From Neobacillus sp. PS3-12 (GTDB lineage: Bacteria > Bacillota > Bacilli > Bacillales > Cytobacillaceae): a stretch of 64,000 nt of DNA. The notes below the pieces were generated by a model. The model was not told the origin of the DNA. It worked only from the letters and a program-made list of their open reading frames with translations, and did not search any database. Numbering within the stretch: the stretch's first letter is position 1; each line of letters opens with the position of its first letter. Shown piece by piece: positions 19,007 to 26,844 of this stretch. Both the position numbers and the translations under genes were made by a program. The DNA is taken from NCBI RefSeq assembly GCF_030915385.1, contig NZ_CP133268.1, forward strand, positions 930,001 through 994,000. The letters are read 5' to 3'.

Positions 19007-19687
19007 CTACACCTCCAACACATATTCTATAAGTAAGAAACAGAGAACAAAAAAGATAACATCATAGGCGGAAACTAATTGGATCCACGCCAATGCACTC
19101 TTAACCTTATCCATATTTGTTAACGTAATTCTTGTTGCTTGTACAACACCAATTAAGATTGGGCTGGTGATTGGAAAAAGCAACAAGGGCAAGAGCATTT
19201 CACTACTTTTTGAATTTGCGGCCAAGGCCGCCAAAAATGTACCGATACTAATAAAGCCAAAGCTTCCAATGAATAACACTAAAATGAATAATGGCACACT
19301 TCCAAGGATTTTAAAGTTAAATAGTAAGAAAAGAAACGGTACTGAAATACATTCAACCACCAGAATCATCGCAAAGTTCGCCAACAATTTTCCTAAAAAA
19401 ATACTAGTAGCATCCATCGGAGCGATCATTAAGCCCTGCATGGTATCGTTTCTTTGTTCCGAAATAAAGGAACGGTTTAACCCCAAAATTCCTGAAAATA
19501 CAATGATTACCCAAACAACTCCTGGTATAACTTCTTTTGTGGTATTATTGGCCGGATCAAAAGCAAAACTGAAAACCAGGATGACAAGTCCTGCAAAAAT
19601 AATCATGGTAGCAAGAACTTGTTTTGTTTTTAACTCTGAATATAGATCTTTTTTCGCAAGTATGAGGGCATTTCTTATTAATGTCAT
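19007..19687 (-). CDS. ccmB: Heme exporter ABC permease CcmB
   Basis: 226 residues, six predicted transmembrane helices (e.g. VLATMIIFAGLVILVFSFAF), with the conserved cytoplasmic FISEQRNDTMQGLMIAPMD loop. It pairs with CcmA in the CcmABCD complex that releases holo-CcmE. Its ATG overlaps the ccmA stop by four bases. Confidence 0.9.
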   Translation of the reverse strand: MTLIRNALILAKKDLYSELKTKQVLATMIIFAGLVILVFSFAFDPANNTTKEVIPGVVWVIIVFSGILGLNRSFISEQRNDTMQGLMIAPMDATSIFLGKLLANFAMILVVECISVPFLFLLFNFKILGSVPLFILVLFIGSFGFISIGTFLAALAANSKSSEMLLPLLLFPITSPILIGVVQATRITLTNMDKVKSALAWIQLVSAYDVIFFVLCFLLIEYVLEV

Positions 19688-20388
19688 GATACTCCCTCCA
19701 CTTGAAGCTGATATTTATCATTCAAAAGATCTAAATTTCTTTCCTTCAGTTTAAAGTCATCCACAATTTTGCCGTTTTTCATGATCAAAATTCGATCACA
19801 TATTTCAGCCGCCTGTTTAAAATCATGGGTAACCATTATTGTTGTTGTCCCTTTTACTTTCATGGAAACTATTACATTATTTAGAATTGCGATTGCACCT
19901 TGATCGAGTCCTGTGTGTGGTTCATCCAAATAGAGAATTCTCGGTTCATGGACAATTGCTCTTGCAATGGCTATTCTTTGAATCATTCCACGTGAGAAGT
20001 TTTTTACCGGCTCATTTAGGAAAAAGGACAGCCCCACTTCTTTTACTAGCTCTGTTGCTCTTTTTTCAGGATTATTAACTCCATATAATTCACCAAAGAA
20101 AACTAGATTTTCTAATGGTGAATATTGATCGTAAAGCAAGCTGGAATGGGGTAAATAGCCGAAAAGCTTTTTAATTTCAAGCTGATTCTTTTTTAAATTT
20201 AAACCATTAATCATTACTTGGCCGGTTGTTGGTTTGATCAGAGTTGATAACACCTTAAGTAGGGTGCTTTTACCTGCACCATTTGGGCCTAGTATTGCGA
20301 CTGTTTCCCCTTGTTTGATGGAGAGGTCAATTCCGCGTAAGATTAATTTATTATCTGCTTGTTTTGTAAGACCCTTTATGTCAATCAC
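19684..20388 (-). CDS. ccmA: Heme exporter ABC ATPase CcmA
   Basis: ABC ATPase: Walker A LGPNGAGKST, signature SRGMIQRIAIARA, Walker B ILYLDEPHTGLD and the H-loop MVTHDFK are all present. About 234 residues. A GTG start at 20388 is preferred because GGGAGGG lies six bases upstream; an in-frame ATG at 20403 has no such site. It is translationally coupled to ccmB. Confidence 0.9.
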   Translation of the reverse strand: MIDIKGLTKQADNKLILRGIDLSIKQGETVAILGPNGAGKSTLLKVLSTLIKPTTGQVMINGLNLKKNQLEIKKLFGYLPHSSLLYDQYSPLENLVFFGELYGVNNPEKRATELVKEVGLSFFLNEPVKNFSRGMIQRIAIARAIVHEPRILYLDEPHTGLDQGAIAILNNVIVSMKVKGTTTIMVTHDFKQAAEICDRILIMKNGKIVDDFKLKERNLDLLNDKYQLQVEGVS

Positions 20389-20411
20389 TGCAGTCCCTCC
20401 CATTCCAACGA

Positions 20412-21407
20412 CTACTCTACAAATTGCCGTAAACTCATTTTCACCTGTACTAGGTGTTCTTTATAGGCTGCAAGCTTTTTATTAAAATCTGCTTCTGATA
20501 ATTTGCCATCTCCATGTGTTTCTTCGAGTTCAATAATTTTTTCGAGAATGGCCTTTTGCTTTGACATTAATAGTTTGAAAGCTTGTTCTTCCTTATCTGC
20601 TCCAATCCTTGCTTCCTCTTTTTTTGACTTCCTTCTAAAATAGATAAACGAAAAGATACCAGCCAAAATGATTGCAATAAGTACAATCAAAAAGATATGC
20701 GGATTGAAGTTACTTAGTGCTGATTCTTCCCACATCCGAATATGTCCTGGATTATGAAAAGCTGGAGCCGCCTCTGTTACTGAGCTTTTACTATCGCTTG
20801 TGCTTTTGGTACTTGCCTGAGAGGAAGCACCCGCAGGTTGCTTATTTTTGTCGTAAGTCATGGAAAAACTTTGATCTGCTTTTATTCCCGAAATGTTATA
20901 CCCTTCATAATTTTGACCATCAAATTGAAAGGACCCTTGGTCTGCTGCATCTACACCTTTGAAGGCCACACTGCCCATCCCTTGTGGAACCAATACTTGC
21001 ATCTGCCCCACAGCGTAATCAAATTTTAGGTCAACGCTTTTTCCCTTCGGCATTTGGTAACTATATGGCAGTACTTCCGTACCATTCGCTTTTATTGGCT
21101 GTGTGGCTATAAACCCGAAATCCGTTGTTTTTGTTGGGATTGTACTGTCCAAAAATTTAAAACCAGTTGCGCCAACTGGTAGCGTTACTTTTAATACAGC
21201 CTCACTCGTTCCATCACCTGTATACTCCTTAGCTGACGGATTCGTATAGTTTGCCATAATCATCATGTTGGTAGAACCATCATCGGTTGGACTTACAACA
21301 AGATAATACGTATCGATTGAGATTTCCGTGTTTGATGCTGCCAGGCTCGTTGTTGGGAGCAACAGCATCAAACCAAGGAAGAAAATCGTGATTAATTTTT
21401 TTATCAC
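20412..21407 (-). CDS. Unknown secreted, membrane-anchored protein of the ccm cluster (A)
   Basis: 331 residues. Cleavable signal peptide (to about SLAASN), an extracytoplasmic beta-rich domain (about 25-190), a Ser/Thr-rich linker, one transmembrane helix (HIFLIVLIAIILAGIFSFIYF) and a cytoplasmic helical tail ending DGKLSEADFNKKLAAYKEH, which resembles a SHOCT-type tail. The GTG start overlaps the preceding stop. A second protein of identical architecture (24805-25842) is in the same operon. I do not recognise a characterised family; a role in heme or cytochrome delivery is inferred only from position. Confidence 0.75.
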   Translation of the reverse strand: MIKKLITIFFLGLMLLLPTTSLAASNTEISIDTYYLVVSPTDDGSTNMMIMANYTNPSAKEYTGDGTSEAVLKVTLPVGATGFKFLDSTIPTKTTDFGFIATQPIKANGTEVLPYSYQMPKGKSVDLKFDYAVGQMQVLVPQGMGSVAFKGVDAADQGSFQFDGQNYEGYNISGIKADQSFSMTYDKNKQPAGASSQASTKSTSDSKSSVTEAAPAFHNPGHIRMWEESALSNFNPHIFLIVLIAIILAGIFSFIYFRRKSKKEEARIGADKEEQAFKLLMSKQKAILEKIIELEETHGDGKLSEADFNKKLAAYKEHLVQVKMSLRQFVE

Positions 21408-21781
21408 TTTTTATCCCCCTTTTTTGCTCCATGGCTTTTTATTGCAGCGGCAATTTCTCGTTCAACCTCAGCCATTATGTCTTTATCCATTGGTTTTTTT
21501 GTTAGCTCTTCCTCTTCTTCCTTCATGAGGACAGCGATTTGTTCTTCATATTGTCTTTTTAAATTCTTGTAGTCGACTTGTGAGATTTTATCCATTTTAT
21601 ATTCGAATTCGATTTCATTTAGAGTCGATAATAGCGTTTCTTTCGTTTGGACTAGGTCCTCAACATTTGCACTTAGCTTAAGATAGCTGTCCCATTTAAA
21701 CAATGGGGAGATCGCAAGGAAGAGGCAGCCGAGAATCAGAACCGCTGTAAAAATCACTGAAATGATTGAAATATCATGCAT
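21404..21781 (-). CDS. CcmI-like small membrane protein
   Basis: About 125 residues. One N-terminal transmembrane helix (IISVIFTAVLILGCLFLAIS) and a cytoplasmic charged coil, with LLSTLNEIEFEYKMDKISQVDY resembling the linker of CcmI/CycH N-terminal domains. No TPR domain follows, so it corresponds at most to the N-terminal module of CcmI. Start 21781 is chosen over a GTG at 21790 on ribosome site spacing. Located between ccmH and protein A. Confidence 0.65.
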   Translation of the reverse strand: MHDISIISVIFTAVLILGCLFLAISPLFKWDSYLKLSANVEDLVQTKETLLSTLNEIEFEYKMDKISQVDYKNLKRQYEEQIAVLMKEEEEELTKKPMDKDIMAEVEREIAAAIKSHGAKKGDKK

Positions 21782-21793
21782 TATGTTCACATC

Positions 21794-22297
21794 CTAAAGA
21801 TACTTTTTACGTTCCTCGTCGATTATGGAAGAAAGGATCTCTCTTTCTACTTCATCTTCTTCGTTATCATTTTCAATGATAGGTTCATCTGTTGCTTTTC
21901 TCTTTACCCATTTTTTAATAACAAAGAATATAGCTACTGCCGCTGCAGCAAGTGCCACGAAAGGAAGAATCCAGGCTGTTAAGCTAAATCCGCTTTTTTC
22001 GGGAGCCGTTAAAATCGACTCCCCATAAATATTGATATAATACTGACGGATTTTATCTTTGTCCCAGCCTTTATTCATCATCTTAACAAGGTCTTTTTTA
22101 AAATTCTTTGTCAGGCTGCATGTATTTGGGTCACATTCATAATGATCCTGACCACAGCCGCAGGTACAGGCAAATTGTGATGCAACTGCTTTGAATTCAG
22201 CTGATTTATAGTCGATTGTTTTCGCTTCAACTTGTAAAAAAGAGCCTTGAAAAATAAAGAGTAGAACAAGGAGACCCATAAAAACTTTTGTCTTCAC
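21794..22297 (-). CDS. ccmH: CcmH-like cytochrome c biogenesis protein with CxCGC motif
   Basis: 167 residues. Signal peptide, a short extracytoplasmic helical domain like CcmH/NrfF (KDLVKMMNKGWDKDKIRQYYINIYG), one transmembrane helix (about 105-128) and an acidic tail. Instead of the canonical LRCxxC redox pair it has FACTCGCGQ (C44, C46, C48) plus C55 and C60. The GTG start at 22297 is preceded by GAGGTGG, which ends ccmF. Family assignment is firm from fold and context; the altered Cys motif may change its redox or metal chemistry. Confidence 0.85.
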   Translation of the reverse strand: MKTKVFMGLLVLLFIFQGSFLQVEAKTIDYKSAEFKAVASQFACTCGCGQDHYECDPNTCSLTKNFKKDLVKMMNKGWDKDKIRQYYINIYGESILTAPEKSGFSLTAWILPFVALAAAAVAIFFVIKKWVKRKATDEPIIENDNEEDEVEREILSSIIDEERKKYL

Positions 22298-22298
22298 A

Positions 22299-24284
22299 TC
22301 AGGCCACCTCTTTACGTACCCCTGTGTAACGAGGAGTAATATTTTGGTATTTCCCATTCCAAATGGCAAACAATGCACCGATTACAATCATAAAGGAGCC
22401 AATCCAAATCCAGTCCATCATTGGGTTAACTTTTACTAAGAATGTAGCCTTACCGTTTTTATCCCAAGTACTTAAGACAACATATAAATCCTCTTTCAGT
22501 GAAGAAATGATGGTAACCTCTGAAGAAGGCTGAGAATCTGTTTGGTTATAAAAGATTTTTTCAGGTTCGTAGGTACCAAGCTTTTCTCCATTCTTAAAGA
22601 CCGTTATATCTGCATAGACAATATCATTGTTGTTTTCTTTTTTCTGATCCAAACGATCGTAATTAATGCGATAGGATCCCAATTCGATTGATTTTCCTAA
22701 TGAAACTGTTTTCATTGTTTGTAAATCATAGTTTTGGGAACCAATAATCCCCATTGTAATACACGCAATCCCAAGATGAACAAGGTATCCGCCGTAACGA
22801 CGACGGTTCTTAACCATTAAGCGATAAAGTGCCACAAAAGGATTTTCATTTGTCATCTTTCTTCTTGCTTTTACCCCTCTATAAAACTCTAAAAAGTGAG
22901 TGATTAATAATAGAGTAATAACCCCATATCCAATAACTGCCCAGGCTTTTTGCATACCCAAAACAACCATTAATGCCATCGCAACGACGGCGATTATTGC
23001 AGGAATCAAGAAGTTTTTCCTTAAGTTTTTTACAGTTGACCGTTGCCATGCTAGCAAGGGGCAAACCGCCATCACAAACATCATACATAAAAGAATCGGT
23101 GCCTCAACTGTGTTAAAGAAAGGAGTTCCAACCGTAACCTTTGTTCCCTTTACAGCTTCAGAAACTAATGGGAAAATGGTTCCCCAGAATACTGCAAACG
23201 CAGCACCTACCAACAAGAGGTTATTAATCAAGAAAGAACTTTCTTTTGAAACAAATGATTGAAATTCTCCGGCACTTCTTTTTAGTAAACTATATCTACT
23301 CATCAGAATATATAATGAAGCAATTACAGCAACACCCATGAAAATTAAGAAGTATAGCCCCAAATTTGAATTTGCAAATGCATGGACAGATGTGAGAACT
23401 CCGCTTCGTACTAAGAATGTTCCAAAAAGGGTTAAAGCATAAGAGATGATGATTAAACTGATATTCCAAACCTTAAGCATATTTTTTCGTTCTTGGATCA
23501 TAACAGAATGTAAAAACGCAGTAGCGGTTAACCATGGCATAAAGGATGCATTTTCAACAGGGTCCCATGCCCAATAACCACCCCAGCCAAGCTCTACATA
23601 TGCCCACTGACCGCCAAAAATATTTCCTAAGCTTAAGAACAGCCAGGCAATGATCGTCCAGCGTCTTGTCATTTTGATCCAGAAGTCGTCCATATTTTTC
23701 ATGATTAAGGCAGCCATTGCAAAAGCAAATGGTACAGCAAGCCCAACATAGCCTAGATATAAAGTGACAGGGTGGATAATCATCCCTGGATTTTGCAGCA
23801 TTGGATTCAAGCCTCTTCCATCTGCAGGTACAGTTGTTAAAACCTCAAATGGTTTAGCGACAAACCCAAGAATGAAGAAGAAAAATACTGCATTTGCCAT
23901 TAAGATTGATACGATATACGGAATCATTGGATTACCCTTCATTTTTCTGGAATAGGTAATCATAATGGAATAGAGTGCTAAAAAGAATGTCCATAACAGC
24001 AACGAGCCGGAGTTACTTGCCCAAAGGGCTGTTAATTTGTAAATCAGCGGCAAGTCTTTGCTCGTATAATCAGTGACCGTAGAGTATTGAAATTGGGAAG
24101 TCCCTAATAAGTAAAACAAGGAAATCATGGCAAGCGCTGCACAAATGAATACCGCAATTGTTCCGCCTTTACCGCTATTAATATATTTTTGATTTTTTGT
24201 ACTGATCCCAAGTGTCATGATCAGAAGTGAATAAATTGCAAGAGCTAAACCTAGATAGATGGTCGCATTAGCAAATAAAAACAT
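22299..24284 (-). CDS. ccmF: Heme lyase CcmF
   Basis: 661 residues, about 14-15 transmembrane helices. The WWD-like heme motif WGGYWAWDPVENASFMPWL lies near residue 240, and PGMIIHPVTLYLGYVG carries a conserved histidine. A long extracytoplasmic loop near the C-terminus is followed by a last helix. CcmF joins heme from CcmE to apocytochrome. Length and motifs are those of System I CcmF rather than of ResC/CcsA. It lies between ccmE and ccmH. Confidence 0.93.
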   Translation of the reverse strand: MFLFANATIYLGLALAIYSLLIMTLGISTKNQKYINSGKGGTIAVFICAALAMISLFYLLGTSQFQYSTVTDYTSKDLPLIYKLTALWASNSGSLLLWTFFLALYSIMITYSRKMKGNPMIPYIVSILMANAVFFFFILGFVAKPFEVLTTVPADGRGLNPMLQNPGMIIHPVTLYLGYVGLAVPFAFAMAALIMKNMDDFWIKMTRRWTIIAWLFLSLGNIFGGQWAYVELGWGGYWAWDPVENASFMPWLTATAFLHSVMIQERKNMLKVWNISLIIISYALTLFGTFLVRSGVLTSVHAFANSNLGLYFLIFMGVAVIASLYILMSRYSLLKRSAGEFQSFVSKESSFLINNLLLVGAAFAVFWGTIFPLVSEAVKGTKVTVGTPFFNTVEAPILLCMMFVMAVCPLLAWQRSTVKNLRKNFLIPAIIAVVAMALMVVLGMQKAWAVIGYGVITLLLITHFLEFYRGVKARRKMTNENPFVALYRLMVKNRRRYGGYLVHLGIACITMGIIGSQNYDLQTMKTVSLGKSIELGSYRINYDRLDQKKENNNDIVYADITVFKNGEKLGTYEPEKIFYNQTDSQPSSEVTIISSLKEDLYVVLSTWDKNGKATFLVKVNPMMDWIWIGSFMIVIGALFAIWNGKYQNITPRYTGVRKEVA

Positions 24285-24310
24285 TTTGTCACCTTCTTTT
24301 TAGATGCCTA

Positions 24311-24790
24311 TTATTTTTGAGTAGTAGTTGAATTTGCTGGTAAATCTTCTTTGTGTGTCTCAGGATTATAGTTTTTCGGCATATCCTTAACATCCTTACC
24401 TTCATATTTCGAAGGGCATCTTGTTTGTACACTTTCAGCTTTAAATTGATTATTTCCCAGTGGTGCCCCTTGAAGAATAGTATCAATGTTATCAGTAAAG
24501 TTATCTGGTTTTACTCCGTGATAAATAACATGCAGGGTTTCTTTATTCTTCTTGTTTTTATCTTTGATATCAAATTGCAACTCAACTTTCTTTGCATCCC
24601 ACTTTATTGATTTTTCTATTAATAAACCTTCAACAGTGACATAATCCTTTTTGTGTTGATCCTGTGTTGCAATAAGCTGTTTGAGCGGAAGTTCAACCCC
24701 GCTTGAACCTGGGGTTGCAGCCATTAGAAGGAATACAATTGCTCCAGCGATAATAAAGCCGCCTATTAAAACCATTGTGTTTTTTTTCAC
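24311..24790 (-). CDS. ccmE: Heme chaperone CcmE, CxxxY variant
   Basis: 159 residues: N-terminal anchor helix (about 6-25), then the CcmE OB-fold (VTVEGLLIEKSIKW ... LHVIYHGVKPDNF). The heme-attachment motif is C125-P-S-K-Y129, in place of the usual HxxxY in which His binds heme covalently. CxxxY CcmE proteins are known from archaea and some bacteria with a variant System I. A GTG at 24790 has better ribosome site spacing than the ATG at 24799. Confidence 0.9.
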   Translation of the reverse strand: MKKNTMVLIGGFIIAGAIVFLLMAATPGSSGVELPLKQLIATQDQHKKDYVTVEGLLIEKSIKWDAKKVELQFDIKDKNKKNKETLHVIYHGVKPDNFTDNIDTILQGAPLGNNQFKAESVQTRCPSKYEGKDVKDMPKNYNPETHKEDLPANSTTTQK

Positions 24791-24804
24791 ACCATACACC
24801 CTCT

Positions 24805-25842
24805 TTAAATTAATTTCTTCATCTCTTCTTCATATGTTTCCTGATCAATCTTCCCGTTTAAAAGCTTCTTACGGAGTTCTTTCTTCTCCTCGGAGTTTGC
24901 CAATTTATCTATTTTTTTAGAAGTTGGTTTACCAGGTTGGTTCTTGGTTGATTTATTGGAAGTTAAAGAGGATGCTTTTGGAATTCTTCCTCTCAAACTA
25001 AAAAAGATTAATAATCCAGCTAGGATAATGGCTATACCAATAATAGAGGCTCCTCCGATTCCAATAATCGGCTGCTTACTTTTATCTGTACTACTTGTAG
25101 TTTTAGTTCCGTTAACTCCTGAATGAGTTGAATCATTTGGCGGCTGCTCTTTATTAATTACTGATAATGAAGATACATTATCCTTTTTGGTATAAGTAAA
25201 TGAGTAATTTAGAGTGTTTCCTGGTTTCACATTTTTGTATTCGTAATAATACAGATCTTCTTTATAGTCACTTTTAGATGTGCTCTGTGCCTTTGGCTCT
25301 AATGCGATATTTTTGGCATTCATAGGTGCATAGAATACAACATCTAATGTTTTAATGTCTGCTTGGTTTGTAAATTGATAGTTAAAGCTTTTTTGATCAC
25401 TTACATTAATAGAGTTTATATAGTATTCAATAACGTAACGGTACGTATCACCGTTTTTAATTGCCTTACCAGGCTTCCATGTGATGGTGCCCTTGTCCTT
25501 ATTTACTTCATATGGGCGTTGTACTTCTGATTTATTTACATCAGGAAACTCAGCGACAAGATTGACCTCAAAATTTTTATCTTTGGCTGGAACAGGAATT
25601 TCGATATTGCCGCTATAATCCTGTCCACTTTTATTTGTAAAAGTCCCATACTGGCCTACTAGTACTGAGGGAGTATCCTTTGGCCAGTCAGCCGGATAAT
25701 CAAACTCTGGCATAACTTGGAGCTGCATGTCTTGGTATGGAAATTTCTCTGCCTGAAAGGGAGCTTCGGCATTTGCATTTTTAATGACAAAACTTGATAA
25801 GAATGTTGTAATCACGAATAAAGCCAACAACTTCTTTCGCAT
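24805..25842 (-). CDS. Unknown secreted, membrane-anchored protein of the ccm cluster (B)
   Basis: 345 residues. Signal peptide (cleavage near ANAEAP), an extracytoplasmic beta-rich, Ig-like domain (about 25-225), a Ser/Thr-rich linker, one transmembrane helix (IIGIAIILAGLLIFFSL) and a cytoplasmic tail ending LLNGKIDQETYEEEMKKLI, a SHOCT-like motif. Same plan as protein A at 20412-21407, so the two may be distant paralogues. It is the first gene of the ccmE-to-ccmG run. I do not recognise its function. Confidence 0.75.
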   Translation of the reverse strand: MRKKLLALFVITTFLSSFVIKNANAEAPFQAEKFPYQDMQLQVMPEFDYPADWPKDTPSVLVGQYGTFTNKSGQDYSGNIEIPVPAKDKNFEVNLVAEFPDVNKSEVQRPYEVNKDKGTITWKPGKAIKNGDTYRYVIEYYINSINVSDQKSFNYQFTNQADIKTLDVVFYAPMNAKNIALEPKAQSTSKSDYKEDLYYYEYKNVKPGNTLNYSFTYTKKDNVSSLSVINKEQPPNDSTHSGVNGTKTTSSTDKSKQPIIGIGGASIIGIAIILAGLLIFFSLRGRIPKASSLTSNKSTKNQPGKPTSKKIDKLANSEEKKELRKKLLNGKIDQETYEEEMKKLI

Positions 25843-26140
25843 ATTAAGCCTCCTATTAATCTTCTGAAAATGGGGAGAAACTGTATTAAAAATACTTTTT
25901 CACTATAATCCTCTTTGAAATAAATATAATATTATTCCACCCTTTATAGTTAAATCACTCTTGAACATTTTGTTAAAGGGAATAAATCGTTGCGTTTTTG
26001 TCAAAAAAACAACACAGAAAGTTCACATTTACAAGTAGTCATTTTTGGTTGTTTAACGTAGGCATTTAGTATTGGTTATGATTCTTGTTTTCGGGATTAT
26101 GTACTTATTTTATAGTTGGATAGATATTACAAAGCATTTA
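25843..26140. other. Intergenic leader upstream of the ccm operon
   Basis: About 300 AT-rich bases between the cytochrome gene's terminator and protein B, so the ccm genes probably start from their own promoter here. Possible TATAAA/TATAAT-like hexamers exist near 25920-25950, but no convincing -35 partner. No coding frame seen. Confidence 0.45.
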
Positions 26141-26176
26141 GAAACCCTGTAACGATTTACATTGTTACAGGGTCAT
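26140..26176 (-). terminator. Terminator after the diheme cytochrome gene
   Basis: Minus-strand perfect stem ACCCTGTAAC/GTTACAGGGT with a 10-base loop, followed by a short TTTCT tract. Confidence 0.7.
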
Positions 26177-26186
26177 TCATTGTTTA

Positions 26187-26834
26187 CTATTTTTTCTGGA
26201 GCGACCGAATATAACTGACAATATCGGAGACATCATTTTCCTTTAGCTGCCGTACACCTTCCTGGCCTTTTAAGGATGGTCCCATCCTGGTGTCTTCACG
26301 GCCGTACGCCGTGGTAATCCAGATTTGCTCGTCACTTGTATATTTCAAGTATTCGGCATTTGATAATGATGGTCCCATTTTTTGCATTCCAGCGGCATTT
26401 TCACCATGACAGGTTAGACAATAGGTTTTGTAAAGACGAATACCATTTTGAACATTACCTTTAATATTCTTTGGTGTAGAAAGTGTTATGTTTTCAGTTT
26501 GCCAATTTCTAATATATGTAACAAGATTATTCATGTCCTTTTTCGAGATGGATTGATAACTCGGCATCTCTGTGCCAGTTAGGCCATACTTGATATAGTT
26601 TTTTAAATCCTTGTCCGATATGGTATTAAGGAAGTGTTGATTGTTTAATGCAGTCCCAGTCTTCGTGCCTTCACCTTTTCCCGTTTCACCATGACAGGTG
26701 ATACATTGCTGCCCGAAAATCTTTTCTCCAGCAGATACAACTTTATTTTTCTTTTCTTTAAGATCATTACTAAACAGCAGGGTAAAAATCCCAACTATAA
26801 TAATAAGATAAAGCCCTATTAATACTTTTTTCAC
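26187..26834 (-). CDS. Membrane-anchored diheme cytochrome c
   Basis: 215 residues. N-terminal uncleaved anchor (about 4-22), then two class I cytochrome c domains with heme sites C44-x-x-C47-H48 and C139-x-x-C142-H143. Likely Met ligands are M90 (TEMPSY) and M184 (TRMGPS). An extracytoplasmic electron carrier, probably a substrate of the adjacent Ccm system. Start GTG at 26834 follows AAGAGGTG; a longer frame to 26882 lacks a site and overlaps the upstream gene. Only 10 bases separate it from the stop of the PCYCGC protein, so the two are cotranscribed. Confidence 0.9.
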   Translation of the reverse strand: MKKVLIGLYLIIIVGIFTLLFSNDLKEKKNKVVSAGEKIFGQQCITCHGETGKGEGTKTGTALNNQHFLNTISDKDLKNYIKYGLTGTEMPSYQSISKKDMNNLVTYIRNWQTENITLSTPKNIKGNVQNGIRLYKTYCLTCHGENAAGMQKMGPSLSNAEYLKYTSDEQIWITTAYGREDTRMGPSLKGQEGVRQLKENDVSDIVSYIRSLQKK

Positions 26835-26844
26835 GGGGCACCTC

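Noticed and set aside
18242..24284. ResB/ResC (System II) reading of the cytochrome c genes
   Set aside because: Presence of ccmA, ccmB and ccmE and the length and motifs of ccmF are System I traits, and no ResB-like gene is present.
25860..26140. Specific promoter for the ccm operon
   Set aside because: Several AT-rich hexamers resemble a -10 but none has an acceptable -35 at the right distance.
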